Shown here in pieces: positions 7,921-15,572 of a DNA stretch of 38,982 bases; within the stretch, counting starts at the first letter, position 1, and each line of letters starts with the position of its first letter. The stretch covers positions 1 through 38,982 of the forward strand of contig JBBCJM010000190.1 in assembly GCA_037190175.1 (NCBI GenBank). Direction: 5' to 3'. A program made the translations under genes and the position numbers. Origin of the DNA: JBBCJM01 sp037190175. GTDB taxonomy: Bacteria > Pseudomonadota > Alphaproteobacteria > Rhodobacterales > Rhodobacteraceae. The notes beneath the pieces are model-generated. The model saw only the letters and a program-made list of their open reading frames with translations, was not told the DNA's origin and searched no databases.

Positions 7921-8412
7921 GTGAGTTCACGCGGAGAGATCGAGAACCTGCTGGCGCGCTATTGCCGCCACTACGACGACGGCGACCTGGAAGCCTATGC
8001 CGACCTGTTCCGGCACGGCTCGATCACCGGGATGAGCAACCGCGACGACATCATCGCCTTCCATCGCGGCCATTCCTATTCCTATGACGGCGAGCCGAAG
8101 ACGCGCCACGTCATCACCAATATCGAGCTGGACATCGACGAAGAGGCGGGAACCGCCTCTGGCCGCTGCTATCTGACCTGCTATCAGGCGCTGCCGGATT
8201 TCCCGCTGCAGGCGATCTTCATCGGCAGCTATGTCGACCAGTTCCACCGGGTGGACGGCAAGTGGTGGTTCAAGGACCGCCGCTTCCAGCGCCACCTGAT
8301 GGGGGATCGCAGCCGGCATGTCCGCCCCGGCCTGACCCTGCCCGACGTGGCCAGCGACGCCGAGACCTATGTGGACCCGGCGTTGCGCAAGTCGGCGCAG
8401 GCCGGGCCCTGA
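7921..8412 (+). CDS. SnoaL/NTF2-fold protein 3
   Basis: A 163-aa NTF2-fold protein. Tyr14-x4-Asp19 (RYCRHYD) and His63 in RHVITNIELDID keep the BaiE-like Tyr-Asp-His spacing. I chose GTG 7921 because CAGGGAGGAT lies 5-10 nt upstream; the in-frame ATG at 7756 runs back through the promoter and operator and has no homology value. It diverges from the other three copies in loop lengths, with a VDQFHRVDGKWWFKDRRFQ C-terminal strand pair typical of SnoaL_4 proteins. It is transcribed divergently from NTF2-fold gene 2. A dehydratase or isomerase role is an inference. Confidence 0.78.
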   Translation: MSSRGEIENLLARYCRHYDDGDLEAYADLFRHGSITGMSNRDDIIAFHRGHSYSYDGEPKTRHVITNIELDIDEEAGTASGRCYLTCYQALPDFPLQAIFIGSYVDQFHRVDGKWWFKDRRFQRHLMGDRSRHVRPGLTLPDVASDAETYVDPALRKSAQAGP

Positions 8413-8445
8413 CCCCCCGGGGGCCGGGCGGCGAAGGCCGGCCGG

Positions 8446-9165
8446 CTATTCCCAGTGCGACGGCAGCGTCACCACCTTGCGCAGCTTGTCCAGCACGCCC
8501 ACGGTCGAGCCGTCCGGCCCCCGCTCGTAGTCGTAGCGGTGGCGATAGGCGGTCAGCTCCCGCGCCCGGGCGATGGGGATGGCGACGCCGCGATGTTCGG
8601 GATGGGCCCGTTCCCAGGCATCGACATGCGCCTGCGAGCAGAAGAAGTTGTTGTTGGCGCAGGCATGCACCCAGTTGAGCGGCCAGTCGCGCGGGTTGAC
8701 CCCGATGTGCAGCATCGCCGTCTCCGGCGTGGGGGTGGAGATGTCGTCGTCGGTGATGTCGAAGCCGATGCGGCCGGTGCACTGCGGGCAATAGGACCGG
8801 ATCGTCACCCTCTCGCCGGGGTAGCAATACGAGATGTTCACCGCCTCGTAGGCGCAGCCGGCATAGGTGATGCGCTGGCCGTCCTTCTCGACCTCGTGGC
8901 GGGTGGGAAAGTTCGCCCAGGGCGGGCATTTGATCAGCACGTCGTCGGTGTCGCGCTCCAGCATCAGCATCACGCCGCGCTCCAGCTCGTCCAGCGCCTC
9001 CTTGACCTCGGTGATCGAGAGGCCGGTGCCGCGATGCATGCTGTGGACGTTCTCGCTGCACCCGCAGGTCGCGAAACGCTCGTAGAGATAGCGGCGGACG
9101 GTCTTCGCGTTGTCGCTGAACACCCAGGGCTCTGCCGGCCCGTTGGGATTTTCCCGGATCGTCAT
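8446..9165 (-). CDS. MerB-like protein (alkylmercury lyase fold)
   Basis: A 239-aa protein with an N-terminal winged-helix-like part followed by a domain resembling organomercurial lyase MerB. In TYAGCAYEAV, Cys104 aligns with MerB Cys96 and Glu107 with catalytic Asp99. SYCPQC (Cys126/129) corresponds to MerB SSHC. HACANNNFFCS places Cys169 at MerB Cys159, followed by the conserved FFxS...W element. The two key cysteines are kept and the acid is Glu instead of Asp. No other mercury genes are in the window, and the gene has its own region-A operator, so a C-metal lyase function in the usual mer sense is unlikely. ATG 9165 has a GAGGAGAG site. The function is unknown; related proteins are often annotated alkylmercury lyase. 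Confidence 0.72.
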   Translation of the reverse strand: MTIRENPNGPAEPWVFSDNAKTVRRYLYERFATCGCSENVHSMHRGTGLSITEVKEALDELERGVMLMLERDTDDVLIKCPPWANFPTRHEVEKDGQRITYAGCAYEAVNISYCYPGERVTIRSYCPQCTGRIGFDITDDDISTPTPETAMLHIGVNPRDWPLNWVHACANNNFFCSQAHVDAWERAHPEHRGVAIPIARARELTAYRHRYDYERGPDGSTVGVLDKLRKVVTLPSHWE

Positions 9166-9194
9166 GTGTTAAGCTCTCCTCTCCCTGCATGATC

Positions 9195-9220
9195 GAGAAT
9201 ATCGTATCTCCATCAAGAAG
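9195..9220 (-). promoter_or_regulatory. Region-A operator upstream of MerB-like gene
   Basis: On the minus strand the 26-bp operator (9220-9195) reads CTTCTT, GAGATA and ATTCTC on the 10-bp period. It lies 30 bp before the ATG. I could not assign a convincing -35/-10 pair. Confidence 0.55.
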
Positions 9221-9271
9221 AGAAGCCTCTGTCGAGCCGGATCCCGCCTCGCGCCTGCGGTGCCGGACGCA

Positions 9272-9315
9272 TTGCCACGGGGAAATCGAGAGAATATCAT
9301 GACTGCATGGAGAAT
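9272..9315 (+). promoter_or_regulatory. Promoter with inverted region-A operator upstream of SDR-1
   Basis: TTGCCA (9272-9277) and TATCAT (9295-9300) are 17 bp apart. The operator occupies 9290-9315 but in the opposite orientation: read on the minus strand it gives ATTCTC at each end. It covers the -10 and start region and ends 20 bp before the ATG. Confidence 0.6.
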
Positions 9316-9335
9316 ACCGTCGAGGGGAGCAGCGC

Positions 9336-10127
9336 ATGGATCGTCTCGCGGGCAAGGTGGCGATCGTGACCGGCGGCGCCTCGGGTATCGGCGAGGCGGC
9401 GGTCAGGCTTTTCGCGGCCGAGGGCGCGCGGGTGGTCTTCGCCGACCTGCAGGACGACCGCGCCGCCGCCCTGGCGCAGGATGTCGGCGATCGCGTGCGC
9501 TATCTGCGCACCGACGTGAGCCGGGCCGCCGAGGTCGCCCATCTGGTGGCCCGGACGGTCGAATGGTTCGGCAAGCTCGACGTCATCTTCAACAACGCCG
9601 CGGTGCTGCTGGACGGCTACCGCATCGCCGACCATCCCGAGGACCTGTTCGACCGCCAGATGGCCGTCAACCTCAAGGGGGTCTGGCTGGGGATGAAATA
9701 CGCGATCCCCGCGATGCTGGCCAATGGCGGCGGGTCCATCGTCAACACCGGCTCGCTGGGCGGGTTCCTGGGCTATGCCGGGCAGAGCGGCTATGGCGCC
9801 TCGAAGGGCGGGGTGCTGGAACTGACGCGCCACGTCTCGACCGAATATGCCGCCGAGCAGATCCGGGTGAACTGCATCTGCCCGGGCGCCACGCTCAGCC
9901 AGCTGGTATTCGACCGCCGGCCGGGCACGCCGAAGGAGGAGGTCGAGGCGCTGTTCGCCGGCACCAACCCGATGGGGCGGGCCTTGCAGCCGGTGGATAT
10001 CGCGCGCGTCGCGCTGTGGCTGGCCTCGGACGAATCCGCGATGGTGAATGGCGCGATCATTCCGGTCGACGGCGGCCGCTCGGCCTCGTCCTACCGCGGG
10101 CCGGCGCCGCGGATCCCGGCCCGCTGA
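9336..10127 (+). CDS. Short-chain dehydrogenase/reductase (SDR-1)
   Basis: A 263-aa classical SDR, an NAD(P)-dependent alcohol/ketone oxidoreductase. The cofactor motif is TGGASGIG at residues 12-19, NNAAV replaces NNAG at 86-90, and the catalytic residues are Ser140, Tyr153 and Lys157 (YGASK). Asp37 at the end of beta-2 (VVFADLQD) favours NAD over NADP. The C-terminus VDGG is canonical. GAGGGGAGC lies before ATG 9336. It stands alone under its own operator, divergent from the MerB-like gene and convergent with the TPP enzyme, whose stop is 6 bp away. It probably oxidises a hydroxyl made by a P450. Confidence 0.93.
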   Translation: MDRLAGKVAIVTGGASGIGEAAVRLFAAEGARVVFADLQDDRAAALAQDVGDRVRYLRTDVSRAAEVAHLVARTVEWFGKLDVIFNNAAVLLDGYRIADHPEDLFDRQMAVNLKGVWLGMKYAIPAMLANGGGSIVNTGSLGGFLGYAGQSGYGASKGGVLELTRHVSTEYAAEQIRVNCICPGATLSQLVFDRRPGTPKEEVEALFAGTNPMGRALQPVDIARVALWLASDESAMVNGAIIPVDGGRSASSYRGPAPRIPAR

Positions 10128-10133
10128 CGCGGG

Positions 10134-11777
10134 TCAGAGGAAGGGCACCCGCGCCGGGTCGAGCCTGATGTCGATCAGCACCGGCCCCTTGCGCCCGGCG
10201 ATCACCGCGATGGCGGGGCCGAGATCCGCCTCGGACCGCACGGTGGCGGCGGCGGCCCCCATGGCCTGCGCCAGGGGCTCGAAATCCGGCCAGTCGAACA
10301 GCGACAGGCCCGGCTCCATGCCCTTGGCCTGGAACTGCATGTATTCCGCGCCGTAGCTGCCGTCGTTGAACAGCAGCACGATCAGGTCGGCGCCGGTGCG
10401 CACCGCGGTGGTGAACTCGGCCAGCCCGCCATGCATGAAGCCGCCGTCGCCGCAGACCACCAGCACCGGGCGGCCCCCGGCGGCGAAGGAAGCGCCGATC
10501 CCGTAGGAGACGCCCAGCCCGATGGAGCCGCAGTTGATCGTGCTGAGGAAGTCCTTCGGGTCCTGGACGTCGAAGGTCTTCCACGCCTCGGCGACGAAAC
10601 GGCCGCCATCGGTCACCAGCACGCGGTCCTGCGGCACCGCCGCGTTGAACGCCGCCATCGCGCGGCGGATGTCGATGAACCCCTCGCCATCGCCGCCGGT
10701 CGTCGCGGGCGGCGGCGGCGCGGCGGCGATCCGCGCCTTCATCGCCGCGTCGGCAAAGCCCGAGGGCGGGATCTCCGCCTCGTCCAGCAGCTCCACGAAC
10801 CGCTGCGCCACCAGCGCGCTGTCGCCCACCACGCCGGCGTCGATGCGCGCCATCCGGCCCAGTTGCGTGCGGTCGAGGTCGACCTGCACCACCCGCTTGC
10901 CCTGCAGGAAGGCGTCGTTCGAGGTGGTGAAGCGGTTCAGCCCCGCGCCGAAGGCGATCACGCAATCGCTTTCCAGGATGATGTCCACCCCATGCGGCTG
11001 CCCCAGGGTGCCGAAGATGCCCAGGTCGAAGTCGTGGCCGCGGAACAGCCCCTTGGCCTTCAGCGTGGTCGCCAGCGGCGCCTCGATCCGCGCGGCCAGC
11101 CGCAGCAGCGCCGCCTTCGCCTCGGGCGCAATGGCGCCGCGCCCGGCCAGGATCAGGGGGCGCCTCGCGGCGGCGATGATGCCGGCCGCGTTGTCGATGT
11201 CGTCGCCATCCGGCGCCGCGACCCGGCCCGAGGGCACATAATGCCGCACCGGGCGATAGTCGGTGTCCAGCCACTGCAGGTCGATGGGGACATTGAGCAC
11301 CACCGGCCGGCGCTCGACCATCGCGCGGCGCAGCGCGGTCGCCACGTCCTCGGCCACGGTGGCCGGCGCGCGCAGCTGCTCGAACCCCGCGCCGGCGGCC
11401 TCGGCAAAGGCGCGCTGCGCCACGTTCTGCGCGCCGAAACGATCTTCGACGCCGGTGTCGCCGCAGACCAGCACGATGGGGGTCCGGGCCTTCACCCCGT
11501 CGACCAGCGCGGTCAGCGTGTTGATCATGGCCGGGCCATGCGTGACGGTGCCGACGCCCACCCCGCCCGACAGCGCCGCATGGCCTAGCGCCATAGTCGC
11601 CACCCCGGCCTCGTGCACGCAGGCGACGTACTTGCCGCCGCAGTCGCACACGAAGCTGTCGATCAGATAGAGGTTGGCGTCGCCGGCCAGGCCGAACATC
11701 CGTTCGACGCCGTTGTCGGCCAGCGCCCGGGCGATCGCCTGATGCACCTTCATCCGCCCTGTCCTGGGAGGGGTCAT
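10134..11777 (-). CDS. Thiamine diphosphate-dependent enzyme, acetolactate synthase-like (TPP-1)
   Basis: A 547-aa ThDP enzyme with the three-domain layout of acetolactate synthase large subunits. Catalytic Glu56 lies in HEAG of the N-terminal Pyr domain, a central domain follows, and the ThDP/Mg motif GDGG...N (GDGGFMHGG to FNDGSYG) is in the C-terminal PP domain. Relatives include acetolactate synthase, sulfoacetaldehyde acetyltransferase and 2-hydroxyacyl-CoA lyase; the sequence does not settle which. The ATG at 11777 has GAAGGAAG upstream; ATG 11753 is a possible alternative. It follows tctC-2 by 82 bp containing a hairpin, so it may be read through from the tctC-2 promoter. A paralogue at 29767 belongs to the other regulon. 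Confidence 0.88.
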   Translation of the reverse strand: MTPPRTGRMKVHQAIARALADNGVERMFGLAGDANLYLIDSFVCDCGGKYVACVHEAGVATMALGHAALSGGVGVGTVTHGPAMINTLTALVDGVKARTPIVLVCGDTGVEDRFGAQNVAQRAFAEAAGAGFEQLRAPATVAEDVATALRRAMVERRPVVLNVPIDLQWLDTDYRPVRHYVPSGRVAAPDGDDIDNAAGIIAAARRPLILAGRGAIAPEAKAALLRLAARIEAPLATTLKAKGLFRGHDFDLGIFGTLGQPHGVDIILESDCVIAFGAGLNRFTTSNDAFLQGKRVVQVDLDRTQLGRMARIDAGVVGDSALVAQRFVELLDEAEIPPSGFADAAMKARIAAAPPPPATTGGDGEGFIDIRRAMAAFNAAVPQDRVLVTDGGRFVAEAWKTFDVQDPKDFLSTINCGSIGLGVSYGIGASFAAGGRPVLVVCGDGGFMHGGLAEFTTAVRTGADLIVLLFNDGSYGAEYMQFQAKGMEPGLSLFDWPDFEPLAQAMGAAAATVRSEADLGPAIAVIAGRKGPVLIDIRLDPARVPFL

Positions 11778-11808
11778 CGTGGTCTTCCTTCTGGGGGGAA
11801 CGTAGAAA

Positions 11809-11834
11809 CGCCGGCCGCGTCGCTGCGGCCGGCG
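11809..11834 (-). terminator. Hairpin between tctC-2 and TPP-1
   Basis: A 10-bp perfect stem (11809-11818 with 11825-11834) lies 26 bp after the tctC-2 stop and is followed on the minus strand by TTTCTA. It could be a partial terminator or a stabiliser that makes the receptor more abundant than the downstream enzyme. Confidence 0.55.
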
Positions 11835-11859
11835 CTGTCAGGACCGGCTGTGCCGCCGG

Positions 11860-12855
11860 TCAGAACTTGATGCCGATTTCCTCGACCACGGGCCGGGCCA
11901 GCTCGATCTCCCGGTGGATGCGCTCGGTCAGCTCGGCCGGCTGCGAGGGCGAGAACACCCCGGCCGCCGCCGCCACCTTGCGGTGCACCTCCTCGTTGCT
12001 GAAGGCCTCGATGATCGCGGCGTTCAGCTTCTCGATCACCTCGGGGGGCGTGCCCGCGGGCGCATAGAAGCCCATCCAGTTGTTCAGCCCCTGATAGCCC
12101 TGGATGCCGGCGTCCGACAGCGCGGGCCAGTCGGGCTCCATCGGCGACCGCTCGGTGACGGCCAGCGAGATCGGCACCAGCTGTCCGGCCTCGATCTGCG
12201 CGGGCATGGGGGTGGAGGCGATCACCGCCATCACCTCGCCGCTGACCGCCGCCAGGATCGCGTTGCCCGAGCCGGTATAGCTGACCAGGTTGAACTCGAT
12301 ATCCGCGGCCTGCATCAGCTTGATGGCCGAGATGTGGTCGGTCGAGCCCATGCCGCCCATCGCCACGGTCAGCTCGCCCGGGTTCGCCCGGGCATATTCC
12401 ACGAAGCCGGCAATGTCCTTGAACGGCGCGTCCGGGTTGGCGGCGATCCGCGACACGCCTTCCCAGGCCACCGCGATGGGCGCGTAGTCGGTTTCCGGCT
12501 CGCCGGTGAAGGCAGGGTCGGCGATGCGGCGGATCACGCTCAGCCCGTTGTGGAAGAACGACAGCGTATAGCCGTCGGGCGGGGATTCCTTCAGCGTCTG
12601 GTAGCCCAGCATCCCCGAGCCGCCCGGCTTGTTGATCACCACGATGGACTGGCCCAGCACCTTGGACATCTCGTCGGCCATGACGCGGATCGCCGCGTCG
12701 CCGCCCACCCCGGCGGGGAAGGGATAGACCAGCGTGATCGGCTTGGTGGGATAGTCCTGCGCCAGGGCCGGGCCGGCGCCCAGCGCCAGGCTGGCGGCCA
12801 GCAGGCCGAAGGTGGCGGCGCATCGCGCCACGAGCTTTCCGGCAAAACGCTTCAT
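11860..12855 (-). CDS. tctC: TctC-family periplasmic receptor (tctC-2)
   Basis: A 331-aa Bug/TctC substrate-binding protein. The signal peptide is long, with a hydrophobic core FGLLAASLALGAGPALA before QDYPTKPITLVYPFPAGVGGD, the typical mature start and first ligand loop. I chose ATG 12855, which has GGGAGGA upstream. No permease genes are adjacent; it must use the TctAB at 4094-6065 or another system. Two receptors under the same operator suggest that one permease accepts two related carboxylates. It is first in a minus-strand unit with TPP-1. Confidence 0.92.
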   Translation of the reverse strand: MKRFAGKLVARCAATFGLLAASLALGAGPALAQDYPTKPITLVYPFPAGVGGDAAIRVMADEMSKVLGQSIVVINKPGGSGMLGYQTLKESPPDGYTLSFFHNGLSVIRRIADPAFTGEPETDYAPIAVAWEGVSRIAANPDAPFKDIAGFVEYARANPGELTVAMGGMGSTDHISAIKLMQAADIEFNLVSYTGSGNAILAAVSGEVMAVIASTPMPAQIEAGQLVPISLAVTERSPMEPDWPALSDAGIQGYQGLNNWMGFYAPAGTPPEVIEKLNAAIIEAFSNEEVHRKVAAAAGVFSPSQPAELTERIHREIELARPVVEEIGIKF

Positions 12856-12982
12856 GTCATCCTCCCGTTGGTTGGCCCCGCCAGGCACGACGCGCTGGCG
12901 AACGACGCTATGACCAGATGCCGGCCGGCGATTTCACGCTTCTGGGGGCCGGCCGCAGCACAGGGATGCGACCGCCGGCGGC

Positions 12983-13026
12983 ATTCTCTATCACGATTTT
13001 ATATTCGCGAAAGCAAATGATGTCAA
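12983..13026 (-). promoter_or_regulatory. Near-consensus promoter of tctC-2 with region-A operator
   Basis: On the minus strand TTGACA (13026-13021) and TATAAA (13003-12998) are exactly 17 bp apart, the closest match to sigma-70 consensus in the window. The operator at 12983-13008 is in plus orientation (ATTCTC, ACGATT, ATTCGC) and overlaps the -10. The 361-bp divergent gap 12856-13216 holds this and the P450-2 promoter; I see no gene in it. Confidence 0.68.
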
Positions 13027-13149
13027 CCGGGCTGCCGGTGCGGCGAGGCGGGATTTCGCCTTGCCGCGGCGGTTTTTTCGCCCGGCCCTGGAGGTCGCTG
13101 CCCACAGGCCGGCCTGCCCGCGGCGCCAGCGCGGCATCACCCGGCGCGG

Positions 13150-13186
13150 TTGACGGAATCATTCTCCATTGCTAATTCTTATTCTC
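13150..13186 (+). promoter_or_regulatory. Promoter with region-A operator upstream of P450-2
   Basis: TTGACG (13150-13155), a 17-bp spacer and TAATTC (13173-13178). The operator is at 13161-13186: ATTCTC, GCTAAT, ATTCTC. The layout is the same to the base as before P450-1. Confidence 0.7.
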
Positions 13187-13216
13187 CGGTGGCGCCGCCA
13201 ATATGGAGGAAGGCAG

Positions 13217-14461
13217 ATGTCCCTCGAGACCGACACCGAGGTGGGGCCCCCGAAATGCCCGTTCAGCCTCAAGGAAACCGAGAACACGGTGCCGTTCGAC
13301 CTTTACGGCGCCTTGCGGCAGGAGGGCGAGGTGCTGTGGGACGAGGCGATGAACGCCTGGATCGTCACCAGCTATGACGCCTGCCGCGAGGTGTTCAAGA
13401 ACGACAAGATCCTGTTCCGCCATCCCGACGGCGACGCCGATTCCGACTATGCGGCCATGGCGCCGGGGATGCGCCCGACCAAGGCGCTGGCCGCCGAGCC
13501 GCATCGCCGGGTGCACAACTGGCTGATGGCGGCCTTCTCGCCCACCGAGACCGCGGCCATGCAGGACAAGTTCGTGCGCGAGGTGATCGCGGCCATGCTG
13601 GCCCGGATCGAGGGCAGGCCGCGCATCGACCTGGTGCATGACTTCATCGACAACATCCCGGTGCGGGTGGTGGCCGCCGCGCTGGACCTGCCCTGGCAGG
13701 ATGCCGAGTGGATCGGCAAGGTGCACGGCAACCTCAAGGTGCTGGGCACCTTCTTCGCCAAGCGCATGGCGGTCACGCCCGAACTGGCGGCGGCGGCCAA
13801 GGCGGCGAGCCAGAACTTCAAGGACATGATGGTCCCCATCCTCGAGGAGCGGCGCGACGGCACCGGCGCCGACCTGATCAGCAAGCTGTGGCGCGACGGC
13901 CCGGGGCTGGTGGACGACTGGACGATCAACGACACCTTCTCGCACGTGAACTCGGTGTTCCTGGGCGGCACCGACACCACCACCATGGGGATCAGCAACG
14001 CCTTCTACATCCTGCTGAAGGACCGCAAGCTGCTGGAGCGCCTCCGCACCGCGCCCTTGGACCTTCAGCAACGCTATGTCGAAGAGGCGCTGCGGCTGCT
14101 GCCGCCGTCGCATTACCGCGCGCGGCGGGCCAGCGCCGATACCGAGATCGCCGGGGTGAAGATCCGCAAGGACGATTTCGTGATCCCGGTCATGGGCTCG
14201 GCCAACCGCGACGGCGAGCATTACCAGTGCCCCGCCGAGATCGACTTCCAGCGGCGGAACCCGCGCGACCACCTGACCTTCATCACCGGGCCGCGCAGTT
14301 GCATCGGCTCGGGCCTGGCGCGGATCGAGATCCGCGAGACGATCCGGCTGTTCCTGGACCGCTATCCCGATGCGGAGCTGGACCGCGACGCGCCCGAGCC
14401 GGCCTATGTCGGCCTGACCAACCGCCGGTTCGAGCCGATCTTCGTGCGGTTGAACGGGTAG
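13217..14461 (+). CDS. Cytochrome P450 (P450-2)
   Basis: A 414-aa paralogue of P450-1. The I-helix is GGTDTT, the ExxR lies in EEALRLLPPSHYRARR, and the haem loop FITGPRSCIGSGLAR has the thiolate at Cys362. ATG 13217 is preceded by GGAGGAAGG; the in-frame ATG at 13169 lies within the operator. Much of the sequence is shared with P450-1 (for example LISKLWRDGPG and NPRDH.TFITGPR), so the pair arose by duplication. Differences cluster in the B-C and F-G regions, where substrate is usually contacted. No ferredoxin follows, so it probably shares the one at 2469. It may act on another position of the substrate or on another intermediate. Confidence 0.93.
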   Translation: MSLETDTEVGPPKCPFSLKETENTVPFDLYGALRQEGEVLWDEAMNAWIVTSYDACREVFKNDKILFRHPDGDADSDYAAMAPGMRPTKALAAEPHRRVHNWLMAAFSPTETAAMQDKFVREVIAAMLARIEGRPRIDLVHDFIDNIPVRVVAAALDLPWQDAEWIGKVHGNLKVLGTFFAKRMAVTPELAAAAKAASQNFKDMMVPILEERRDGTGADLISKLWRDGPGLVDDWTINDTFSHVNSVFLGGTDTTTMGISNAFYILLKDRKLLERLRTAPLDLQQRYVEEALRLLPPSHYRARRASADTEIAGVKIRKDDFVIPVMGSANRDGEHYQCPAEIDFQRRNPRDHLTFITGPRSCIGSGLARIEIRETIRLFLDRYPDAELDRDAPEPAYVGLTNRRFEPIFVRLNG

Positions 14462-14482
14462 GAGCGGGCGCAGATTGCCCAC

Positions 14483-14579
14483 CCGTAGGATGGGCGGTTC
14501 CGGCCTTCAGGCCGGGTTCGCCCATCGTTGCCCGAGGGCCACCGTCCCGCGACGATGGGCAAGATTGCCCATCCTACGG
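14483..14579. repeat. Large imperfect palindrome with GTAGGATGGGC arms
   Basis: CCGTAGGATGGGC at 14483-14495 is perfectly inverted at 14567-14579. Nested inside are GCCCATCGT (14520-14528) against ACGATGGGC (14552-14560) and a small GGCCTTCAGGCC hairpin. It fills the 140-bp gap between convergent P450-2 and the epimerase. GTAGGATGGGC-type units are familiar as dispersed extragenic palindromes in proteobacteria. It may terminate both transcripts. Confidence 0.65.
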
Positions 14580-14601
14580 AAGCCCTCTTAACACTCGCCG
14601 T

Positions 14602-15549
14602 TCACCGCCCCAGCCGGGCCTCGACCATGCGCCGCATGCCTTCGCGCCAATGGGTCCGGTCGTGGCCGGTGATCGACTGCCGGCGGGTCACGTCGACCGC
14701 GACCCCCAGCTGGCCGCCGGGCAGCGGCGTCACCACCAGCTTCGGCTCCTTCCCCGCCAGTTCACCCAGCCAGGCGCACCAGTCCTGCACCGTCACCACC
14801 TCGTCGCCGCCGAAGTTGACCACCAGCGCCGGACTGGTCGCGGCGGCCAGCAGCGCGCCGGCATGGTCGGCGATGTCGTCCTCGTAGATCGGGCTGTAGG
14901 GCCAGGGATCGCCCCGCGCCGGGATCGGCTCGCCGGCCACGATCCGGTCCAGGTGGCGCGCCGACATGCCGCCGCCCGGCCCGTAGGAGGCGTTCATCCG
15001 CGCGATCACCACGCGGGTCCCGAACTCCTGCGCGCAGAACTTCGCCACCGCCTCCTGCGCGACCTTGCTGATGCCGTAGGCCGGGCTGACGGTGCTGGCG
15101 GGATCGCCCAGCGGGTCGGTCTCGACATAGCGGTGCCAGGGATCGGGATGCGCGCGATAGACCGCGCCGGTGGACATCACCAGCACCGAGTCGACCCCGC
15201 GGAAATGCGAGATCAGCCGGCCGGTCGCCACCGCGTTCACCTCGATGGAATGGTCGCTGGTGGTGTTCTGGCCCAGATAGGCCGCCAGATGCAGCACATG
15301 GTCGAAGTCCCCGGGCAGCGCCGAATAGTCGGGCGACAGCAGGTCGACGGCGCGGGTCCTGACCCCCGCCTCCTCCAGCTCGCGCCGCCGCGCCGCGTCG
15401 CCGAAGCGGGCGATGCCCCAGACCTCGTTGTCGGCGGCCAGCCGCTTGCACAGCGCGCCCGCGATCTGGCCCGAGGCGCCGGTGACCAGCACCTTCCTGC
15501 CGCGCAGCGGCTGCGGGCTGCCCATCGGCCGGCCTGCGATGTCGTTCAT
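14602..15549 (-). CDS. NAD-dependent epimerase/dehydratase (extended SDR)
   Basis: A 315-aa extended SDR. The Rossmann motif is TGASGQIA at residues 23-30 and the active site is Thr127, Tyr158 and Lys162 (YGISK). Such enzymes act on nucleotide sugars or, in catabolic clusters, on 3-hydroxy steroid-like or cyclic alcohol substrates. ATG 15549 has GAGGGGGAA upstream. It is third in the minus-strand operon EthD-like - acyl-CoA ligase - epimerase, 23 bp after the ligase. No sugar-pathway neighbours exist, which favours a dehydrogenase or epimerase acting on the degraded compound. Confidence 0.85.
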   Translation of the reverse strand: MNDIAGRPMGSPQPLRGRKVLVTGASGQIAGALCKRLAADNEVWGIARFGDAARRRELEEAGVRTRAVDLLSPDYSALPGDFDHVLHLAAYLGQNTTSDHSIEVNAVATGRLISHFRGVDSVLVMSTGAVYRAHPDPWHRYVETDPLGDPASTVSPAYGISKVAQEAVAKFCAQEFGTRVVIARMNASYGPGGGMSARHLDRIVAGEPIPARGDPWPYSPIYEDDIADHAGALLAAATSPALVVNFGGDEVVTVQDWCAWLGELAGKEPKLVVTPLPGGQLGVAVDVTRRQSITGHDRTHWREGMRRMVEARLGR

Positions 15550-15572
15550 GGCTTCCCCCTCGCCGGATTGTC

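Noticed and set aside
8446..9165. Organomercury resistance locus
   Set aside because: A single MerB-like gene without merA, merT, merP or merR, with Glu for the catalytic Asp and under the catabolic operator, does not support resistance.
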